Source of the DNA: Lysinibacillus sp. G4S2 | GTDB taxonomy: Bacteria; Bacillota; Bacilli; Bacillales_A; Planococcaceae | Length of the DNA stretch: 64,000 nt | Direction of reading: 5' to 3' | Assembly: GCF_030348505.1 (NCBI RefSeq) | Contig: NZ_JAUCFJ010000002.1 | Span: 5,336,001 to 5,400,000 of the forward strand | In this document: piece after piece, positions 1-10,442 of the stretch | Layout: each line of letters begins with the position of its first letter | How positions within the stretch are numbered: the first letter of the stretch is position 1 | Translations under genes and position numbers: made by a program | The notes under the pieces: model-generated | Seen by the model: the letters and a program-made list of their open reading frames with translations, nothing else | Databases searched by the model: none | Told to the model about the DNA's origin: nothing

Positions 1-644
1 CGGAATACATGTGAAATTTCCATAAAGTGATCATCTAGCACTACCGCATAGTTATACGTTGGAATACCGTTTGCTTTAACAAGTACCCAGTCACCAATAT
101 CTTTTGACTCAAATGTTACTTGCCCACGTACTAAATCTTCAAATTCATATGATACATTTTCAGGTACGCGCATACGAATTGTGTATGGTTCACCTGCAGC
201 TTCTTTAGCCGCAACTTCCTCTACTGATAAATGACGACAAGTACCATCATAAGTTGGAGCTGCAACACCTCGCGCTTTTTGCTCTTCACGAGATGCTTCT
301 AATTTCTCTGAAGAACAGAAGCATTTATAAGCTACACCTTGCTCTAAAAGCTTTTCAGCGTGCTCTTTATAAATATCAAGACGCTCCATTTGACGATAAG
401 GTGCATATGGTCCACCAATATCGATTGACTCATCATATTCGATACCTAACCATTTTAAGTTATCAAGCTGAGATGCTTCTCCGCCTTCTACATTGCGCTC
501 GATATCTGTATCTTCAATACGTACAATGAATTTACCGTTATGATGTTTTGCATATAAATAGTTAAATAACGCTGTACGCGCTCCACCGATATGTAAGAAA
601 CCAGTAGGGGATGGCGCGTAACGAACACGAACTTCTTTCGCCAT
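1..644 (-). CDS. gltX: Glutamyl-tRNA synthetase, N-terminal part (cut by window edge)
   Basis: Charges tRNA-Glu (and often tRNA-Gln in Bacillales) with glutamate in the cytosol. The 214 visible residues begin [20 protein letters not shown], which contains the class I synthetase HIGH-type signature (here HIGG) in its usual place. They continue through [21 protein letters not shown] and a C-x-C zinc-region motif (KCFCS). The frame is open to base 1, so the 3' part, including the KMSKS motif, lies outside. The ATG at 644 follows a perfect AGGAGG about eight bases upstream. It is downstream of ispF, as in Bacillus subtilis, with a 91-bp gap. Confidence 0.97.
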   Translation of the reverse strand, partial: MAKEVRVRYAPSPTGFLHIGGARTALFNYLYAKHHNGKFIVRIEDTDIERNVEGGEASQLDNLKWLGIEYDESIDIGGPYAPYRQMERLDIYKEHAEKLLEQGVAYKCFCSSEKLEASREEQKARGVAAPTYDGTCRHLSVEEVAAKEAAGEPYTIRMRVPENVSYEFEDLVRGQVTFESKDIGDWVLVKANGIPTYNYAVVLDDHFMEISHVF

Positions 645-735
645 AATTAAAAGCCTCCTAAATTTTCGATCAAAAAATTGACTTTGTTCATTTTACCACT
701 CTGTTACAGGAAATAAAAGCGCTGAGAGCCTGCTT

Positions 736-1212
736 TTACTTCTTCATCAATAGGATTGTCGCCATTGCTGCAATCCCTTCCTCGCGACCTGTAAAACCTA
801 AACGCTCAGTTGTTGTTGCCTTGACATTCACTTGAGAAGGCTCTGCATGAAGTAATTCAGCAATACGATTTTGCATTTGTTCAATATACGGTGCCATTTT
901 TGGACGTTGTGCCATAATCGTACAATCCACATTACCTAGAACATAACCCTTGTCCTCAACAATCTTCCAAATATGCTCTAATAATTTCGCTGAATCTGCA
1001 TCCTTAAACGCAGGATCTGTGTCTGGGAAATGACGACCGATATCTCCTTCGCCAATAGCCCCTAATGCTGCATCTGTGACAGTATGTAATAAAACATCTG
1101 CGTCTGAATGCCCTACTAGCCCTTTTTCATGAGGAATTGTTATGCCCCCAATAATTAATGGGCGTCCTTCTTCAAATGCATGTACATCAAATCCTTGTCC
1201 TACTCGAAACAT
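736..1212 (-). CDS. ispF: 2-C-methyl-D-erythritol 2,4-cyclodiphosphate synthase
   Basis: Converts CDP-methylerythritol 2-phosphate to the cyclic diphosphate in the MEP isoprenoid pathway. The frame opens further upstream with a GTG at 1260, but family proteins start MFRxGQGFDVH, so the ATG at 1212 is chosen. This gives 158 aa, the length of the B. subtilis protein. Metal-ligand motifs are visible: DVHAF near residue 8, [10 protein letters not shown] near 40 and [11 protein letters not shown]. No convincing SD precedes either start, which is odd. Unlike the standard arrangement it is separated from ispD by a 1.65-kb gene on the other strand, so it probably needs its own promoter. Confidence 0.93.
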   Translation of the reverse strand: MFRVGQGFDVHAFEEGRPLIIGGITIPHEKGLVGHSDADVLLHTVTDAALGAIGEGDIGRHFPDTDPAFKDADSAKLLEHIWKIVEDKGYVLGNVDCTIMAQRPKMAPYIEQMQNRIAELLHAEPSQVNVKATTTERLGFTGREEGIAAMATILLMKK

Positions 1213-1453
1213 ATGATACCCGAGACTGTCTAATAAGTTAAATAAAATAGGAAAATCCACCAGCTAAAAGGCCCAGATTGGCAGATTTAAAAAGCTTCTA
1301 TTCAGCTTATGAGGCAGTCTCATTCACCTGCCTTTACTTTTTTATTTACTCTATATTATACCCTCACATTTTAACATATTTCCTAGGAAATGCGTGTTTC
1401 GACAAGCCTGATAATATTTGTCTCTCGCTTTCCTCACATTTTTTGTTATGCTT

Positions 1454-1476
1454 GCCTTAACCTAATACGATAAGGC
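1454..1476 (+). promoter_or_regulatory. Inverted repeat covering the SD of the SWIM gene
   Basis: GCCTTA and TAAGGC pair across an 11-nt loop, and the right arm overlaps the AAGGCGG ribosome-binding site of the gene starting at 1486. In RNA this could mask the SD. It is a short six-base-pair stem, so a regulatory role is only a suggestion. Confidence 0.35.
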
Positions 1477-1485
1477 GGTGTAGAA

Positions 1486-3138
1486 ATGAACATCAATTCA
1501 TTTGAAAAGCAGTTTAACAAAGTAATTGTACAGCGTGGGCACAATTATTATATGGATGGTCATGTCATTGATATTATACAAATTGACGACAGCAATTGGC
1601 AGGCAGAGGTTGAGGGGTCTGAGCTGTATATTGTAGATATCGTCGTTAAAGCAAACGGCGACATTACACACGCCGAATGCGATTGCCCCTATGACGACAT
1701 TTGTAAGCATATTGCCGCTGCACTCTATGAAATTCAGGGGCAGCTAAACAATCCTCGTGTTTCAGTATCTAAGTCATCTAAAGCACAAAAACCAACATTA
1801 CAGCAATTGCTAGCTACTCAATCCAAGGAAAATCTAATAACATTAATTCTAAAAGTTGGACAGAACTCCCCTAGCTTTCTGCAAGAGTTAGAAATGCTAC
1901 TAACGGAACCAAAAGATATATTAAAAGCAGCCGAACAATTAATTATTCATCATCTAAAAAAGGGAGAGGATCGCGGCTTTATCCCACGCAATCAAGCAAC
2001 GAAAGCGTTAAAAGGCGTCTACACAACCCTTCAACACGCACAGGAACATTTTGACCAAGGGGACTATATAACAGCTATTAAGCTTAGCTTTCTTTGCTTC
2101 AAACATACATTCGATGCACTGCAATATAGCGATGACTCTAATGGCTATTTCGGTGGTGCCATTGAGGACAGCTTAGAATTAATTAGTCAATCGATTAACG
2201 AGGGGGGAGATGTTTGGTCAAAAGAGCAATCAGCAATGATATATGACCTTGTTATTCAAGAAGCAATGGACCACGAGTTAAATGGTTGGTCAGATTGGCG
2301 TATTCATTTGCTTCATTCCTGTGTCCCTCTTTGTAATGATGATGCTATCGAGAAACAATTTAAAACCCTTATTCACTCAATGAAAAGTCCGTCAGATGAT
2401 TGGAGTGCACAATATATGAATAAGCGGTTAAGAGAAATAGAGCTTCACTTGCTAGAGGTTAAATATAGTAGTAAGGACATAGAGGCATTTTTAGAACGGC
2501 ATATTGAGGACTACGATATGCGTGAACTAATGATCAAATCTGCCATCAACCTCGGTGACTATGAAAAAGTATTACAGTTAACAGCGGATGGGCTACAAGT
2601 AGATGAAAAATCAGCGGGGATCGTTAAAAAATGGAGAAATTTCGCATTTATCGCTCATAAAGCACTCGGACATACAGAAGACATGCGCGAATTGGCATTG
2701 CAACTGGTGCTATCTGGTGAGTATTCTTACTATGCAGAATTCAAAGCACTACACCCTGCTGAACAATGGCCTGAAGTTTTTGAAGAACTATTAGATCGAC
2801 TTAAAAATTCTCATTTATATACGCACATCATTGTAGAGGAAAAACAAACTAAACGCATTTTAGACTATTGCAAAGAACATCCAATCAGAATCGAGTACTA
2901 TTATAAATACATAAAAGAACAGTACTATGAAGAAGTTTGTGCGCTATTCATTGACGCCATCACTGCCGATGCTCAAATGTCCTCTAATCGCAAAAGTTAT
3001 CAAGACGTTTGCCATTCTATCAACATTATGCGTAAGGCAGGCTACACCATTGAAGCAAAGCAATTAATTTCTGACTTACTACAAGCGTATCCAAAACGCC
3101 GTGCTTTTATGGAGGAACTAAAGAACATACAAAAATAG
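1486..3138 (+). CDS. SWIM zinc-finger domain protein
   Basis: A 550-aa soluble protein. Near the N-terminus it has the SWIM zinc-binding pattern C-x-C-x(5)-C-x-H: Cys65 and Cys67 in ECDCPYDD, then Cys73 and His75 in ICKHIAAAL. SWIM domains bind DNA or proteins and in Firmicutes often sit next to SNF2 helicases; no helicase is nearby here. The rest is predicted mostly helical and lacks membrane segments or an enzymatic motif that I recognise. SD AAGGCGG precedes the ATG. The gene interrupts the usual ispD-ispF adjacency on the opposite strand, which suggests it was inserted there. Its biological role is unknown. Confidence 0.85.
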   Translation: MNINSFEKQFNKVIVQRGHNYYMDGHVIDIIQIDDSNWQAEVEGSELYIVDIVVKANGDITHAECDCPYDDICKHIAAALYEIQGQLNNPRVSVSKSSKAQKPTLQQLLATQSKENLITLILKVGQNSPSFLQELEMLLTEPKDILKAAEQLIIHHLKKGEDRGFIPRNQATKALKGVYTTLQHAQEHFDQGDYITAIKLSFLCFKHTFDALQYSDDSNGYFGGAIEDSLELISQSINEGGDVWSKEQSAMIYDLVIQEAMDHELNGWSDWRIHLLHSCVPLCNDDAIEKQFKTLIHSMKSPSDDWSAQYMNKRLREIELHLLEVKYSSKDIEAFLERHIEDYDMRELMIKSAINLGDYEKVLQLTADGLQVDEKSAGIVKKWRNFAFIAHKALGHTEDMRELALQLVLSGEYSYYAEFKALHPAEQWPEVFEELLDRLKNSHLYTHIIVEEKQTKRILDYCKEHPIRIEYYYKYIKEQYYEEVCALFIDAITADAQMSSNRKSYQDVCHSINIMRKAGYTIEAKQLISDLLQAYPKRRAFMEELKNIQK

Positions 3139-3241
3139 AGATAACACTCGAGGAGATTAAGTACTGTTAGAAATTGTTGAAACAGATTTTATCTTGAAGA
3201 GAGCCCTCAAACTTATAAAAAATGAGCAGAAATATCAAAGC

Positions 3242-3274
3242 AAAAAAGAGGCTCGGTTTTCATACCTTGCCTCT
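3242..3274 (-). terminator. Rho-independent terminator after ispD
   Basis: On the minus strand, AGAGGC and GCCTCT form a stem with a 16-nt loop followed by a T-run. It lies 24 bp past the ispD stop codon and would end the yacL-ispD transcript before the convergent SWIM gene. Confidence 0.6.
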
Positions 3275-3297
3275 AATGTTTCATTTATTCTAGCATT

Positions 3298-3996
3298 TCA
3301 TTGCTTTTTAGCGCGTTTCTGTAATATCGCTTCACCAAAAACTAAATCTTCTTGCGTCGTCATCTTTACATTTTCGTAGCTGCTTTCGACAACATGCACC
3401 TTATGACCAAGACGTTCAACTAGCATCGCCTCATCGGTACCAAGAAAGCCCACTTTCTCAGCGACATCCTCCGCCTCCACAATCAAATCAAATTGGAATG
3501 CCTGTGGGGTTTGAATCATCCATAAGCTTTCACGATCAATTGTCTCTTCAATTACACCATTACGTACTTTTTTCATCGTATCCTTCGCACGAACACCTGC
3601 AATCGCAGCGCCAAAATCATGTGCACTTTGTACAAGATTCGCAATAATGTCATGCGTAATGAACGGACGCGCAGCATCATGCACAAGCACAATATCGACC
3701 TGCTTCATTTCTTTCATGCACGAATGAACAGAATGCTGTCGCTCAGCACCACCATTAGGCAAGCCTTTGACTTTAGAAATTCCATACTTCTCGAGCATTT
3801 CTTGAATAAATGCTCGTTCTTCTGGCTTCACAGCAAGCCAAATACCTGTACACTGGCTATCCTGTTCAAATACTTCCAACGTGTGTATGAGAATCGGTTT
3901 CTCTAAAAGATTTAAAAATAACTTATTTTGCCCCGCTCCCATTCGCTTTCCGCTTCCTGCAGCAGGCAATACTACTTCATATTGCACATTTGTCAC
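3298..3996 (-). CDS. ispD: 2-C-methyl-D-erythritol 4-phosphate cytidylyltransferase
   Basis: Transfers CMP from CTP to methylerythritol 4-phosphate, the third step of the MEP pathway. The 232-aa protein has the nucleotidyltransferase signature LPAAGSGKRMGAGQNK at residues 10-25, the metal and substrate motif HDAARPF near residue 105, and a conserved TDEA near residue 190. Length equals that of the B. subtilis enzyme. It starts only three bases after yacL stops, so the two are certainly co-transcribed. Its usual partner ispF lies 2 kb downstream beyond the SWIM gene. Confidence 0.96.
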   Translation of the reverse strand: MTNVQYEVVLPAAGSGKRMGAGQNKLFLNLLEKPILIHTLEVFEQDSQCTGIWLAVKPEERAFIQEMLEKYGISKVKGLPNGGAERQHSVHSCMKEMKQVDIVLVHDAARPFITHDIIANLVQSAHDFGAAIAGVRAKDTMKKVRNGVIEETIDRESLWMIQTPQAFQFDLIVEAEDVAEKVGFLGTDEAMLVERLGHKVHVVESSYENVKMTTQEDLVFGEAILQKRAKKQ

Positions 3997-3999
3997 TTC

Positions 4000-5085
4000 C
4001 TAGTCATCCTTTGGTTTAGCAAAAATCATACGACCTGCTGATGTTTGTAGAACACTTGTTACGGTTACCGTAATTGCCTGTCCTATATAGCTACGTCCAC
4101 CTTCAACAACGATCATTGTGCCATCATCTAAATAAGCAACCCCTTGATTATGCTCTTTCCCATCTTTAATGACCATCACTTGCATATCCTCACCTGGAAT
4201 AACGACAGGCTTCACAGCATTTGCTAAATCATTGATGTTTAATACTTTTACGTGGTGTAGCTCGCACACTTTATTGAGGTTGAAGTCGTTCGTCACAATC
4301 TGTGTATCGTTACCCCTTTTCTTGGCAAGACGTACTAGCTTTAAATCGACCTCTTGTACATCCTCAAAATCCTCTTCAGTAATCTCAACCTTCGTCATAC
4401 GCTCATCCTGTAGTTTCTTTAAAATATCTAAACCACGACGACCTCTTGTACGCTTTAACGTATCCGAAGAATCTGCAATATGCTGGAGCTCAGTGAGGAC
4501 AAATTGAGGTACAACTAATACACCTTCAATAAAGCCTGTTTCAGAAATATCTGCAATACGACCATCGATAATAACACTCGTATCTAACAGTTTATAGCTT
4601 CCTCTTGCTTCTTGAAGTTCAACACCTTCAGGTAATTTTTTCTTCGCATTATTACCACGCAATGTAAATAGCTGGATTAATTCATCCCGCTTTTTAAAGC
4701 CTACACGGAACCCTAAATATCCAAGTACAAATGACAGTATAATTGGTAAAACCTTTGTAATAATCGGTAGATCAACAATATCGATTGCAAAGCCTAAAAA
4801 ATACGCAACGATTAGCCCGATAATGAGGCCCAGTGTTCCAAATAATAAGTCTCCAACAGGTACCTTAAATAGCACCTCTTCCATCCAGCTAATGAGCCTT
4901 ACAAAATAATCAGAAAAGGCAAACGATAATGTAAACAGTAATAGTGATCCTAAAGCTACTGATACGTAGGGATTATCAAGCCAAGGATTAGATGATAAAT
5001 GAAGCAATTCGTATAATGGCGGTAAGAAAACAAGGCCTAATGCTCCTCCAATCAGTAAAAAAGCAATTTGAACAAATTTTTTCAT
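4000..5085 (-). CDS. yacL: PIN/TRAM-domain membrane protein (YacL family)
   Basis: 361-aa membrane-anchored protein. About four hydrophobic segments occupy residues 5-145. A PIN-type nuclease fold follows (LLDTSVIIDGRIADI near 165, with acidic residues in GNDTQIVTNDFNL), then a C-terminal TRAM RNA-binding domain (PGEDMQVMVIKDG...GVAYLDDGTMIVVEGG). The family is universally linked to this operon in Bacillales, but its substrate is not firmly known. SD GGAGGTGA lies 7 nt before the ATG. It normally follows disA; here it follows a 343-bp gene-free stretch after radA and probably starts its own transcript with ispD. Confidence 0.93.
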   Translation of the reverse strand: MKKFVQIAFLLIGGALGLVFLPPLYELLHLSSNPWLDNPYVSVALGSLLLFTLSFAFSDYFVRLISWMEEVLFKVPVGDLLFGTLGLIIGLIVAYFLGFAIDIVDLPIITKVLPIILSFVLGYLGFRVGFKKRDELIQLFTLRGNNAKKKLPEGVELQEARGSYKLLDTSVIIDGRIADISETGFIEGVLVVPQFVLTELQHIADSSDTLKRTRGRRGLDILKKLQDERMTKVEITEEDFEDVQEVDLKLVRLAKKRGNDTQIVTNDFNLNKVCELHHVKVLNINDLANAVKPVVIPGEDMQVMVIKDGKEHNQGVAYLDDGTMIVVEGGRSYIGQAITVTVTSVLQTSAGRMIFAKPKDD

Positions 5086-5428
5086 AAACTGTCACCTCCA
5101 ATTCTTAATATATAATTATACATAGTTTACTGTAGAAAATCTTTTATGAACCCATCAAAAAATCGTTAAATTCTCTTCTTTTGATAAATCATTTCTATTC
5201 TAATGAAAGAGGATAAATCAAGCACTGAATTGGTCCTTCATCCTCAATAAAAACTACTCTGTGGTGTCCCTGGAACCATTGCTCAGACGTTAACTAGGAC
5301 GTCAACTCTCCTCTTTGAGTTTCCTACTTTCAATCTATGAATTTCAAAAACCAAAGTTTTTTTAAATAAAAATCTGCTATTGTAAGTAAAAGTGCATGTC
5401 AGACATTGTCCAACATGCACAAACTTCT
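5086..5428. other. Gene-free gap where disA is expected
   Basis: This 343-bp stretch lies between radA and yacL, where most Bacillales carry disA (about 1.07 kb, di-adenylate cyclase). I see no trace of DisA sequence in any frame. It contains the radA terminator at 5384-5420. On the minus strand there is a TATAAT -10-like hexamer (5115-5120) directly preceded by TG, with no good -35, which could drive yacL-ispD. Confidence 0.6.
5384..5420 (-). terminator. Rho-independent terminator after radA
   Basis: GTGCATGT pairs with ACATGCAC (5392-5399 with 5413-5420). On the minus strand the stem is followed by TTTTACTT. It lies just past the radA stop codon and separates radA from yacL-ispD. Confidence 0.7.
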
Positions 5429-6805
5429 TTATAGCTCTCTAAAGCAAGTATTCAATGCATCTTTTATTGTTTCTACACCAACTATTTCAATACCTTGCGG
5501 AAAATCCCAGCCGCCGATATTCGAGGCTGGTATGAAGGCTCGTTTAAATCCGAGCTTCGCTGCCTCAATGACACGCTGTTCAATACGAGATACTCGACGC
5601 ACCTCTCCCGTCAATCCTACTTCCCCAATAAAGCAATCGGTTGCTCCGACAGCTTGATCCTTAAAGCTTGAAACAATGCTTGTCAACACCGCCAAATCAA
5701 TTGCAGGCTCATCAAGCTTCACACCGCCAGCAACTTTAATATATGCATCCTGTGCCTGTAGCATGAGCCCCATTCTCTTTTCAAGGACTGCCATAAGCAG
5801 TTGCACACGGTTTTGATCGACACCTGTTGCCATTCGTTTCGGATAATTAAAGCTTGTTGGTGTTACAAGCGACTGAATTTCAACTAAAATTGGTCGTGTA
5901 CCTTCCATTGATGCAACAATTGTCGACCCTGCCGCTCCTTGTGAACGCTCCTGTAAGAACAACTCAGACGGATTTAAAACTTCCTTTAGGCCTCCTTGAA
6001 GCATTTCAAAAATAGCAATTTCATTTGTAGAGCCAAAGCGGTTTTTTTGGCTACGTAAAATACGGTGATTATGATGTCGTTCTCCTTCGAAATACAATAC
6101 CGTATCAACCATATGCTCTAAAATACGTGGTCCTGCGATTTGCCCTTCTTTTGTTACATGTCCCACTAAAAAAATGGCAATTCCTTTTGTTTTTGCGATT
6201 CGCATGAGTTCCGCTGTACATTCACGCACCTGTGATACACTACCTGGTGCACTCGTTACCTCAGGATGAAAAACGGTTTGAATGGAGTCGACAATAACAA
6301 ACTTTGGTTGCACATCATCAATCGTCTGATTTAAAAACTCTAAATTCGTCTCAGAATATATATAAAGCTCCTGAGATATCACGCCTAAACGCTCCGCCCG
6401 TAACTTTGTTTGACGAATAGATTCCTCACCAGAAATATAGAGCACGCGATGTCCCTTATTCGAAAGTAATGCAGATACTTGTAATAATAACGTCGACTTC
6501 CCAATCCCAGGATCACCCCCGATTAATACAAGAGAACCTGGCACGATGCCTCCACCCAACACTCGGTTAAGCTCACTCATTTCTGTTGCAACTCGTGATT
6601 CCTCAGCGGCTTCAACCTGCATAATAGGGAGAGCCTTTTGGGTAACTGTAGCAGAATGTTGGAATGCCCCTCGTGGTCCTTTTGCAACGACCTCTATCTC
6701 TTCAACCATCTTATTCCATTCCCCACACCCTGGGCATCTACCCATCCATTTCGCAGATTCATAGCCACAGCCTGAGCATACAAATTTCGTTTTTTTCTTT
6801 GCCAA
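5429..6805 (-). CDS. radA: DNA repair protein RadA
   Basis: RecA-like ATPase that promotes branch migration during homologous recombination. The open frame begins upstream, but a TTG at 6805 preceded by GAGGTGAAGG gives [17 protein letters not shown], the family N-terminus, and a 458-aa protein like that of B. subtilis. Domains in order: a C4 zinc finger (Cys10, 13, 24, 27); a RecA core with Walker [11 protein letters not shown] at 97-105 and Walker B region [10 protein letters not shown]; the RadA-specific KNRFG motif; and a C-terminal Lon-protease-like domain ([14 protein letters not shown]). It sits downstream of clpC but behind a strong terminator. Confidence 0.96.
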   Translation of the reverse strand: MAKKKTKFVCSGCGYESAKWMGRCPGCGEWNKMVEEIEVVAKGPRGAFQHSATVTQKALPIMQVEAAEESRVATEMSELNRVLGGGIVPGSLVLIGGDPGIGKSTLLLQVSALLSNKGHRVLYISGEESIRQTKLRAERLGVISQELYIYSETNLEFLNQTIDDVQPKFVIVDSIQTVFHPEVTSAPGSVSQVRECTAELMRIAKTKGIAIFLVGHVTKEGQIAGPRILEHMVDTVLYFEGERHHNHRILRSQKNRFGSTNEIAIFEMLQGGLKEVLNPSELFLQERSQGAAGSTIVASMEGTRPILVEIQSLVTPTSFNYPKRMATGVDQNRVQLLMAVLEKRMGLMLQAQDAYIKVAGGVKLDEPAIDLAVLTSIVSSFKDQAVGATDCFIGEVGLTGEVRRVSRIEQRVIEAAKLGFKRAFIPASNIGGWDFPQGIEIVGVETIKDALNTCFREL

Positions 6806-6851
6806 AACGCCTTCACCTCGAATATTTGTTCTTATATTTATTATTGTACAT

Positions 6852-6892
6852 AAAAAAAGACAGCTTGGCACTTAAAGCCTTGCTGTCTTTTT
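6852..6892 (-). terminator. Terminator between clpC and radA
   Basis: On the minus strand AAAAAGACAGC and GCTGTCTTTTT form an 11-bp stem followed by more T residues. It lies just after the clpC stop. It would end most ctsR-operon transcripts, so radA relies on read-through or a promoter of its own. Confidence 0.8.
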
Positions 6893-6901
6893 AAATCGCG
6901 A

Positions 6902-9343
6902 TTATTTAGAAGTAGAAACTTCCTCTTTTTTCTTTACAACAAACTCATCATTCACATAATCAATGATAACTTGATTGCCCTTCTCTACATTACCTTTCAG
7001 TAGCTCTTCCGATAAACGGTCTTCTACTTGTTTTTGTAATGCACGGCGTAGTGGACGAGCACCATATTGAGGATCATAGCCTTCCTCAGCGATTTTCTCA
7101 AGAGCCGAATCCGTTAACTCTAACGTAATATCTTGCTCTTTCAGACGTTTTGTTAAAGCATTCGCCATCATCGCAACAATCTCTTTTAAGTGTTCTTTTT
7201 CTAGTGAGTGGAAGACGATCATTTCATCGATACGGTTTAAGAATTCTGGACGGAATGCTTTTTTCAATTCCTCCAGCATTGTACCCTTCATATCTTTATA
7301 CTTCGTATCAGTACCACCTACATTGAAGCCAAGGTTTTTCTGATATTTTAAAGCATCCGCACCAACGTTTGATGTCATAATAACAACTGTGTTACGGAAA
7401 TCTACCACACGACCTTTAGAATCCGTTAAACGGCCATCTTCTAGTACTTGCAGTAAGATATTGAAAACATCTGGATGTGCCTTCTCAATTTCATCTAGCA
7501 ATACTACAGAATATGGTTTACGACGAACCTTTTCTGTTAGCTGACCACCATCATCAAAGCCTACATAGCCCGGAGGTGAACCAACTAAACGTGAAGTCGA
7601 ATGTTTTTCCATGTACTCAGACATGTCAACGCGAATCATTGCGTCCTCATCGCCAAACATAACTTCAGCTAATGCTCTTGCAAGCTCTGTTTTACCAACC
7701 CCAGTAGGACCTAAGAAAATAAATGAACCAATTGGTCGTTTCGGATCTTTTAAGCCAGCTCTTGCACGACGAATGGCACGAGAAATTGCTTCTACTGCTT
7801 CTCCTTGACCTACAACGCGTTTGTGTAACTCTTCTTCAAGCTGTAATAACTTAGAAGATTCTTCAGAAGCAATTTTTGACACTGGAATTCCAGTCCACAT
7901 AGAAACAACCGCTGCTACATCATCCACTGTAACTTTTGATTCAGCTTTCCCTTGCTCTTCTTTCCAATTTTTTCTTGTAGTTTCAATTTCATCTTTTAGC
8001 TTTTGCTCTGTATCTCTTAATGACGCTGCCTTTTCAAATTCTTGACCTGAGACAGCTGCATTCTTTTCAGAGCGTACATTTTCAAGTTTATCTTCAAGTG
8101 CCTTTAAGTTTGGTGGCACTGCGAATGAACGTAAACGTACTTTAGAGCCCGCTTCATCGATTAAGTCAATTGCCTTATCTGGTAAGAAACGATCAGAAAT
8201 ATAACGGTCTCCCATTTTCGCTGCCGCTTCAATTGCTTCATCGGTAATTTTCACACGGTGATGTGCTTCATAACGATCACGTAAGCCTTGAATAATTAGA
8301 ATGGCTTCTTCTACAGTTGGCTCATCAACTTGAATCGGTTGGAAACGACGCTCTAATGCCGCATCCTTCTCAATATATTTACGATATTCATCTAGTGTTG
8401 TCGCACCAATACATTGAAGCTCACCACGAGCTAAAGATGGTTTTAAAATATTTGAGGCATCAATGGCACCTTCTGCACCACCTGCGCCGATTAATGTATG
8501 CAATTCATCGATAAATAAAATAACATTGCCTGCTTGGCGAATTTCATCCATTACTTTTTTCAAGCGATCTTCAAATTCACCACGATATTTTGTTCCAGCA
8601 ACAACTGTCCCCATATCAAGTGTCATAACACGTTTGTCGCGAAGGATTTCTGGCACTTCATTATTAATAATTTGCTGTGCTAAACCTTCAGCAATAGCCG
8701 TTTTACCGACACCAGGCTCACCGATCAGTACAGGGTTATTTTTTGTACGGCGAGACAGTACCTCGATAACACGAGTAATTTCCTTGCTTCGACCAATGAC
8801 CGGATCTAAAGTGCCTTCACGAGCAATTTGCGTTAAATCACGCGCAAGACTATCTAATGTTGGTGTATTTGCTGCCTGTGCAGCTTGTTGACCAGATTGA
8901 GCATTATCGTTATTACCTAATAACAATAGCACTTGCTGACGAGCTTTATTTAATCCGACACCAGCATTGTTTAATACACGAGCCGCTATACCTTCACCCT
9001 CACGAATAAGTGCTAATAGTAAATGCTCTGTGCCTATATAAGAATGACCTAATTTGCGTGATTCATCGACTGATAGTTCTATTACTTTTTTAGCTCGAGG
9101 TGTGTAGTGGACAATTGGACCAACATCCTCTTTACCTTTCCCTACGAGCTCTTCAATACCTGCTTCAATCATTTGAGGACTAATATCAATGGCTTCCAAT
9201 GCTTTTGCAGCAATACCACCGCCTTCACGGATAAGCCCTAATAGAATATGCTCTGTTCCAATTGATTCGTGTTTCCAACGAATAGCCTCTTCTTGTGCAA
9301 GCTGTAAAACTTTTTGCGCGCGTTGTGTAAAACGATTAAACAT
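6902..9343 (-). CDS. clpC: ATP-dependent Clp protease ATP-binding subunit ClpC
   Basis: Hsp100/AAA+ unfoldase that feeds arginine-phosphorylated and adaptor-bound proteins to ClpP. About 813 aa: two N-terminal Clp repeats ([16 protein letters not shown] and the second copy near residue 85), AAA-1 with Walker A GEPGVGKT, a UVR-type coiled-coil middle domain near 420-455, and AAA-2 with Walker A GPTGVGKT and Walker [12 protein letters not shown]. The N-terminus [10 protein letters not shown] matches the family. The ATG at 9343 (or the TTG just before it) follows AAGGAGAGG. Its first 8 bases overlap the end of mcsB, so translation is probably coupled. It is the last gene of the CtsR-controlled operon. 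Confidence 0.97.
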   Translation of the reverse strand: MFNRFTQRAQKVLQLAQEEAIRWKHESIGTEHILLGLIREGGGIAAKALEAIDISPQMIEAGIEELVGKGKEDVGPIVHYTPRAKKVIELSVDESRKLGHSYIGTEHLLLALIREGEGIAARVLNNAGVGLNKARQQVLLLLGNNDNAQSGQQAAQAANTPTLDSLARDLTQIAREGTLDPVIGRSKEITRVIEVLSRRTKNNPVLIGEPGVGKTAIAEGLAQQIINNEVPEILRDKRVMTLDMGTVVAGTKYRGEFEDRLKKVMDEIRQAGNVILFIDELHTLIGAGGAEGAIDASNILKPSLARGELQCIGATTLDEYRKYIEKDAALERRFQPIQVDEPTVEEAILIIQGLRDRYEAHHRVKITDEAIEAAAKMGDRYISDRFLPDKAIDLIDEAGSKVRLRSFAVPPNLKALEDKLENVRSEKNAAVSGQEFEKAASLRDTEQKLKDEIETTRKNWKEEQGKAESKVTVDDVAAVVSMWTGIPVSKIASEESSKLLQLEEELHKRVVGQGEAVEAISRAIRRARAGLKDPKRPIGSFIFLGPTGVGKTELARALAEVMFGDEDAMIRVDMSEYMEKHSTSRLVGSPPGYVGFDDGGQLTEKVRRKPYSVVLLDEIEKAHPDVFNILLQVLEDGRLTDSKGRVVDFRNTVVIMTSNVGADALKYQKNLGFNVGGTDTKYKDMKGTMLEELKKAFRPEFLNRIDEMIVFHSLEKEHLKEIVAMMANALTKRLKEQDITLELTDSALEKIAEEGYDPQYGARPLRRALQKQVEDRLSEELLKGNVEKGNQVIIDYVNDEFVVKKKEEVSTSK

Positions 9344-10442
9344 CAAATGAACCCTCTCCTTTTTCCCCAATAATAGGCTTACTCATATTTTCTTGAAATA
9401 ATGCCTCACGAAGCATTTCAGCTCGTGCGCGATCTCGCTCAGCAGGTGGCAAAACATCCCCTGCATAATGCTGTAAAAATCCAGGTTGCATACTGACAAC
9501 ACATTCGTTTAAAGTCGTCGCTTTAATACCTTTAATTAGCTGTAAATCAACCCCTAAACGAACATTTGATAGGCAAGTAGCCGCTTCCTCACTCGTTAAA
9601 ATTCGAGCATGTGTTAAGGTACCTAAAGCACGGTATACGCGGTCTTCTAGGGCAAGCTCTGCTTTTTCCATTAACTTACCTCTTGCATGCCGTTCTTTCT
9701 GAATTATTTTTTCAGCGACACTTTGAATGTCCGCTAAAATATCATCCTCTGTTTTTCCTAGTGTAATCTGATTCGACACTTGGTAAACATTACCTAAATT
9801 TTCACTACCTTCTCCATATATTCCCCTCACTGTCATTCCTAATCGTGTCATTGCATTAATGATTTGATTCATCTGACCTGTGAGTGTAAGGGCTGGTAGG
9901 TGCATCATGACAGATGCTCGCAAACCAGTACCAATATTTGTTGGACAGCTTGTTAAATAACCAAATGTATCTCGAAATGCAAAAGGCAATGCTTTCTCTA
10001 AGATACGATCAATTTTATTGGCCTGTTCATATGCTTTTTGAAGTTGAAAACTGGCCGCCATACATTGAATGCGTAAATGGTCTTCTTCGTTCACCATAAT
10101 GCTAGTTGATTCGTCATCAGATAAAAGTATGGAACCCACTAGCTCTTTTTTTGCAAGCTGAGGACTAATTAAATGTTTTTCAACAAGTATTTGACGCTGT
10201 AAAGATGTTAAATCCTTAATAGCAAAATAAGAGTAATTTTCTTGAAGTTTCGTACTATCCTTTATTGCATGTGTAACTGCCTGCTCCACCTGTAATGCCT
10301 CATTCTCTGTAAAAGCTAATGGAAAGCGATAACCATCTAAATTTCGAGCAAGACGGATGCGTGTACTAATGACAATATCTGAATAATCGTCCTCTACACT
10401 CATCCATATTGGTGTTGCACGTTCTAAAAACGATTCAATCAT
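9336..10442 (-). CDS. mcsB: Protein arginine kinase McsB
   Basis: Phosphorylates arginines to mark proteins for ClpCP degradation and inactivates CtsR under stress. The 368-aa sequence has the phosphagen-kinase fold: [14 protein letters not shown] at 21-34, the catalytic glutamate region [10 protein letters not shown] near 118-127, and Cys166 in [12 protein letters not shown]. The ATG at 10442 overlaps the mcsA stop as TGATG. A GTG one codon earlier is the alternative. SD GGTGAT lies within mcsA. It is activated by McsA, encoded immediately upstream. Confidence 0.96.
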   Translation of the reverse strand: MIESFLERATPIWMSVEDDYSDIVISTRIRLARNLDGYRFPLAFTENEALQVEQAVTHAIKDSTKLQENYSYFAIKDLTSLQRQILVEKHLISPQLAKKELVGSILLSDDESTSIMVNEEDHLRIQCMAASFQLQKAYEQANKIDRILEKALPFAFRDTFGYLTSCPTNIGTGLRASVMMHLPALTLTGQMNQIINAMTRLGMTVRGIYGEGSENLGNVYQVSNQITLGKTEDDILADIQSVAEKIIQKERHARGKLMEKAELALEDRVYRALGTLTHARILTSEEAATCLSNVRLGVDLQLIKGIKATTLNECVVSMQPGFLQHYAGDVLPPAERDRARAEMLREALFQENMSKPIIGEKGEGSFDV

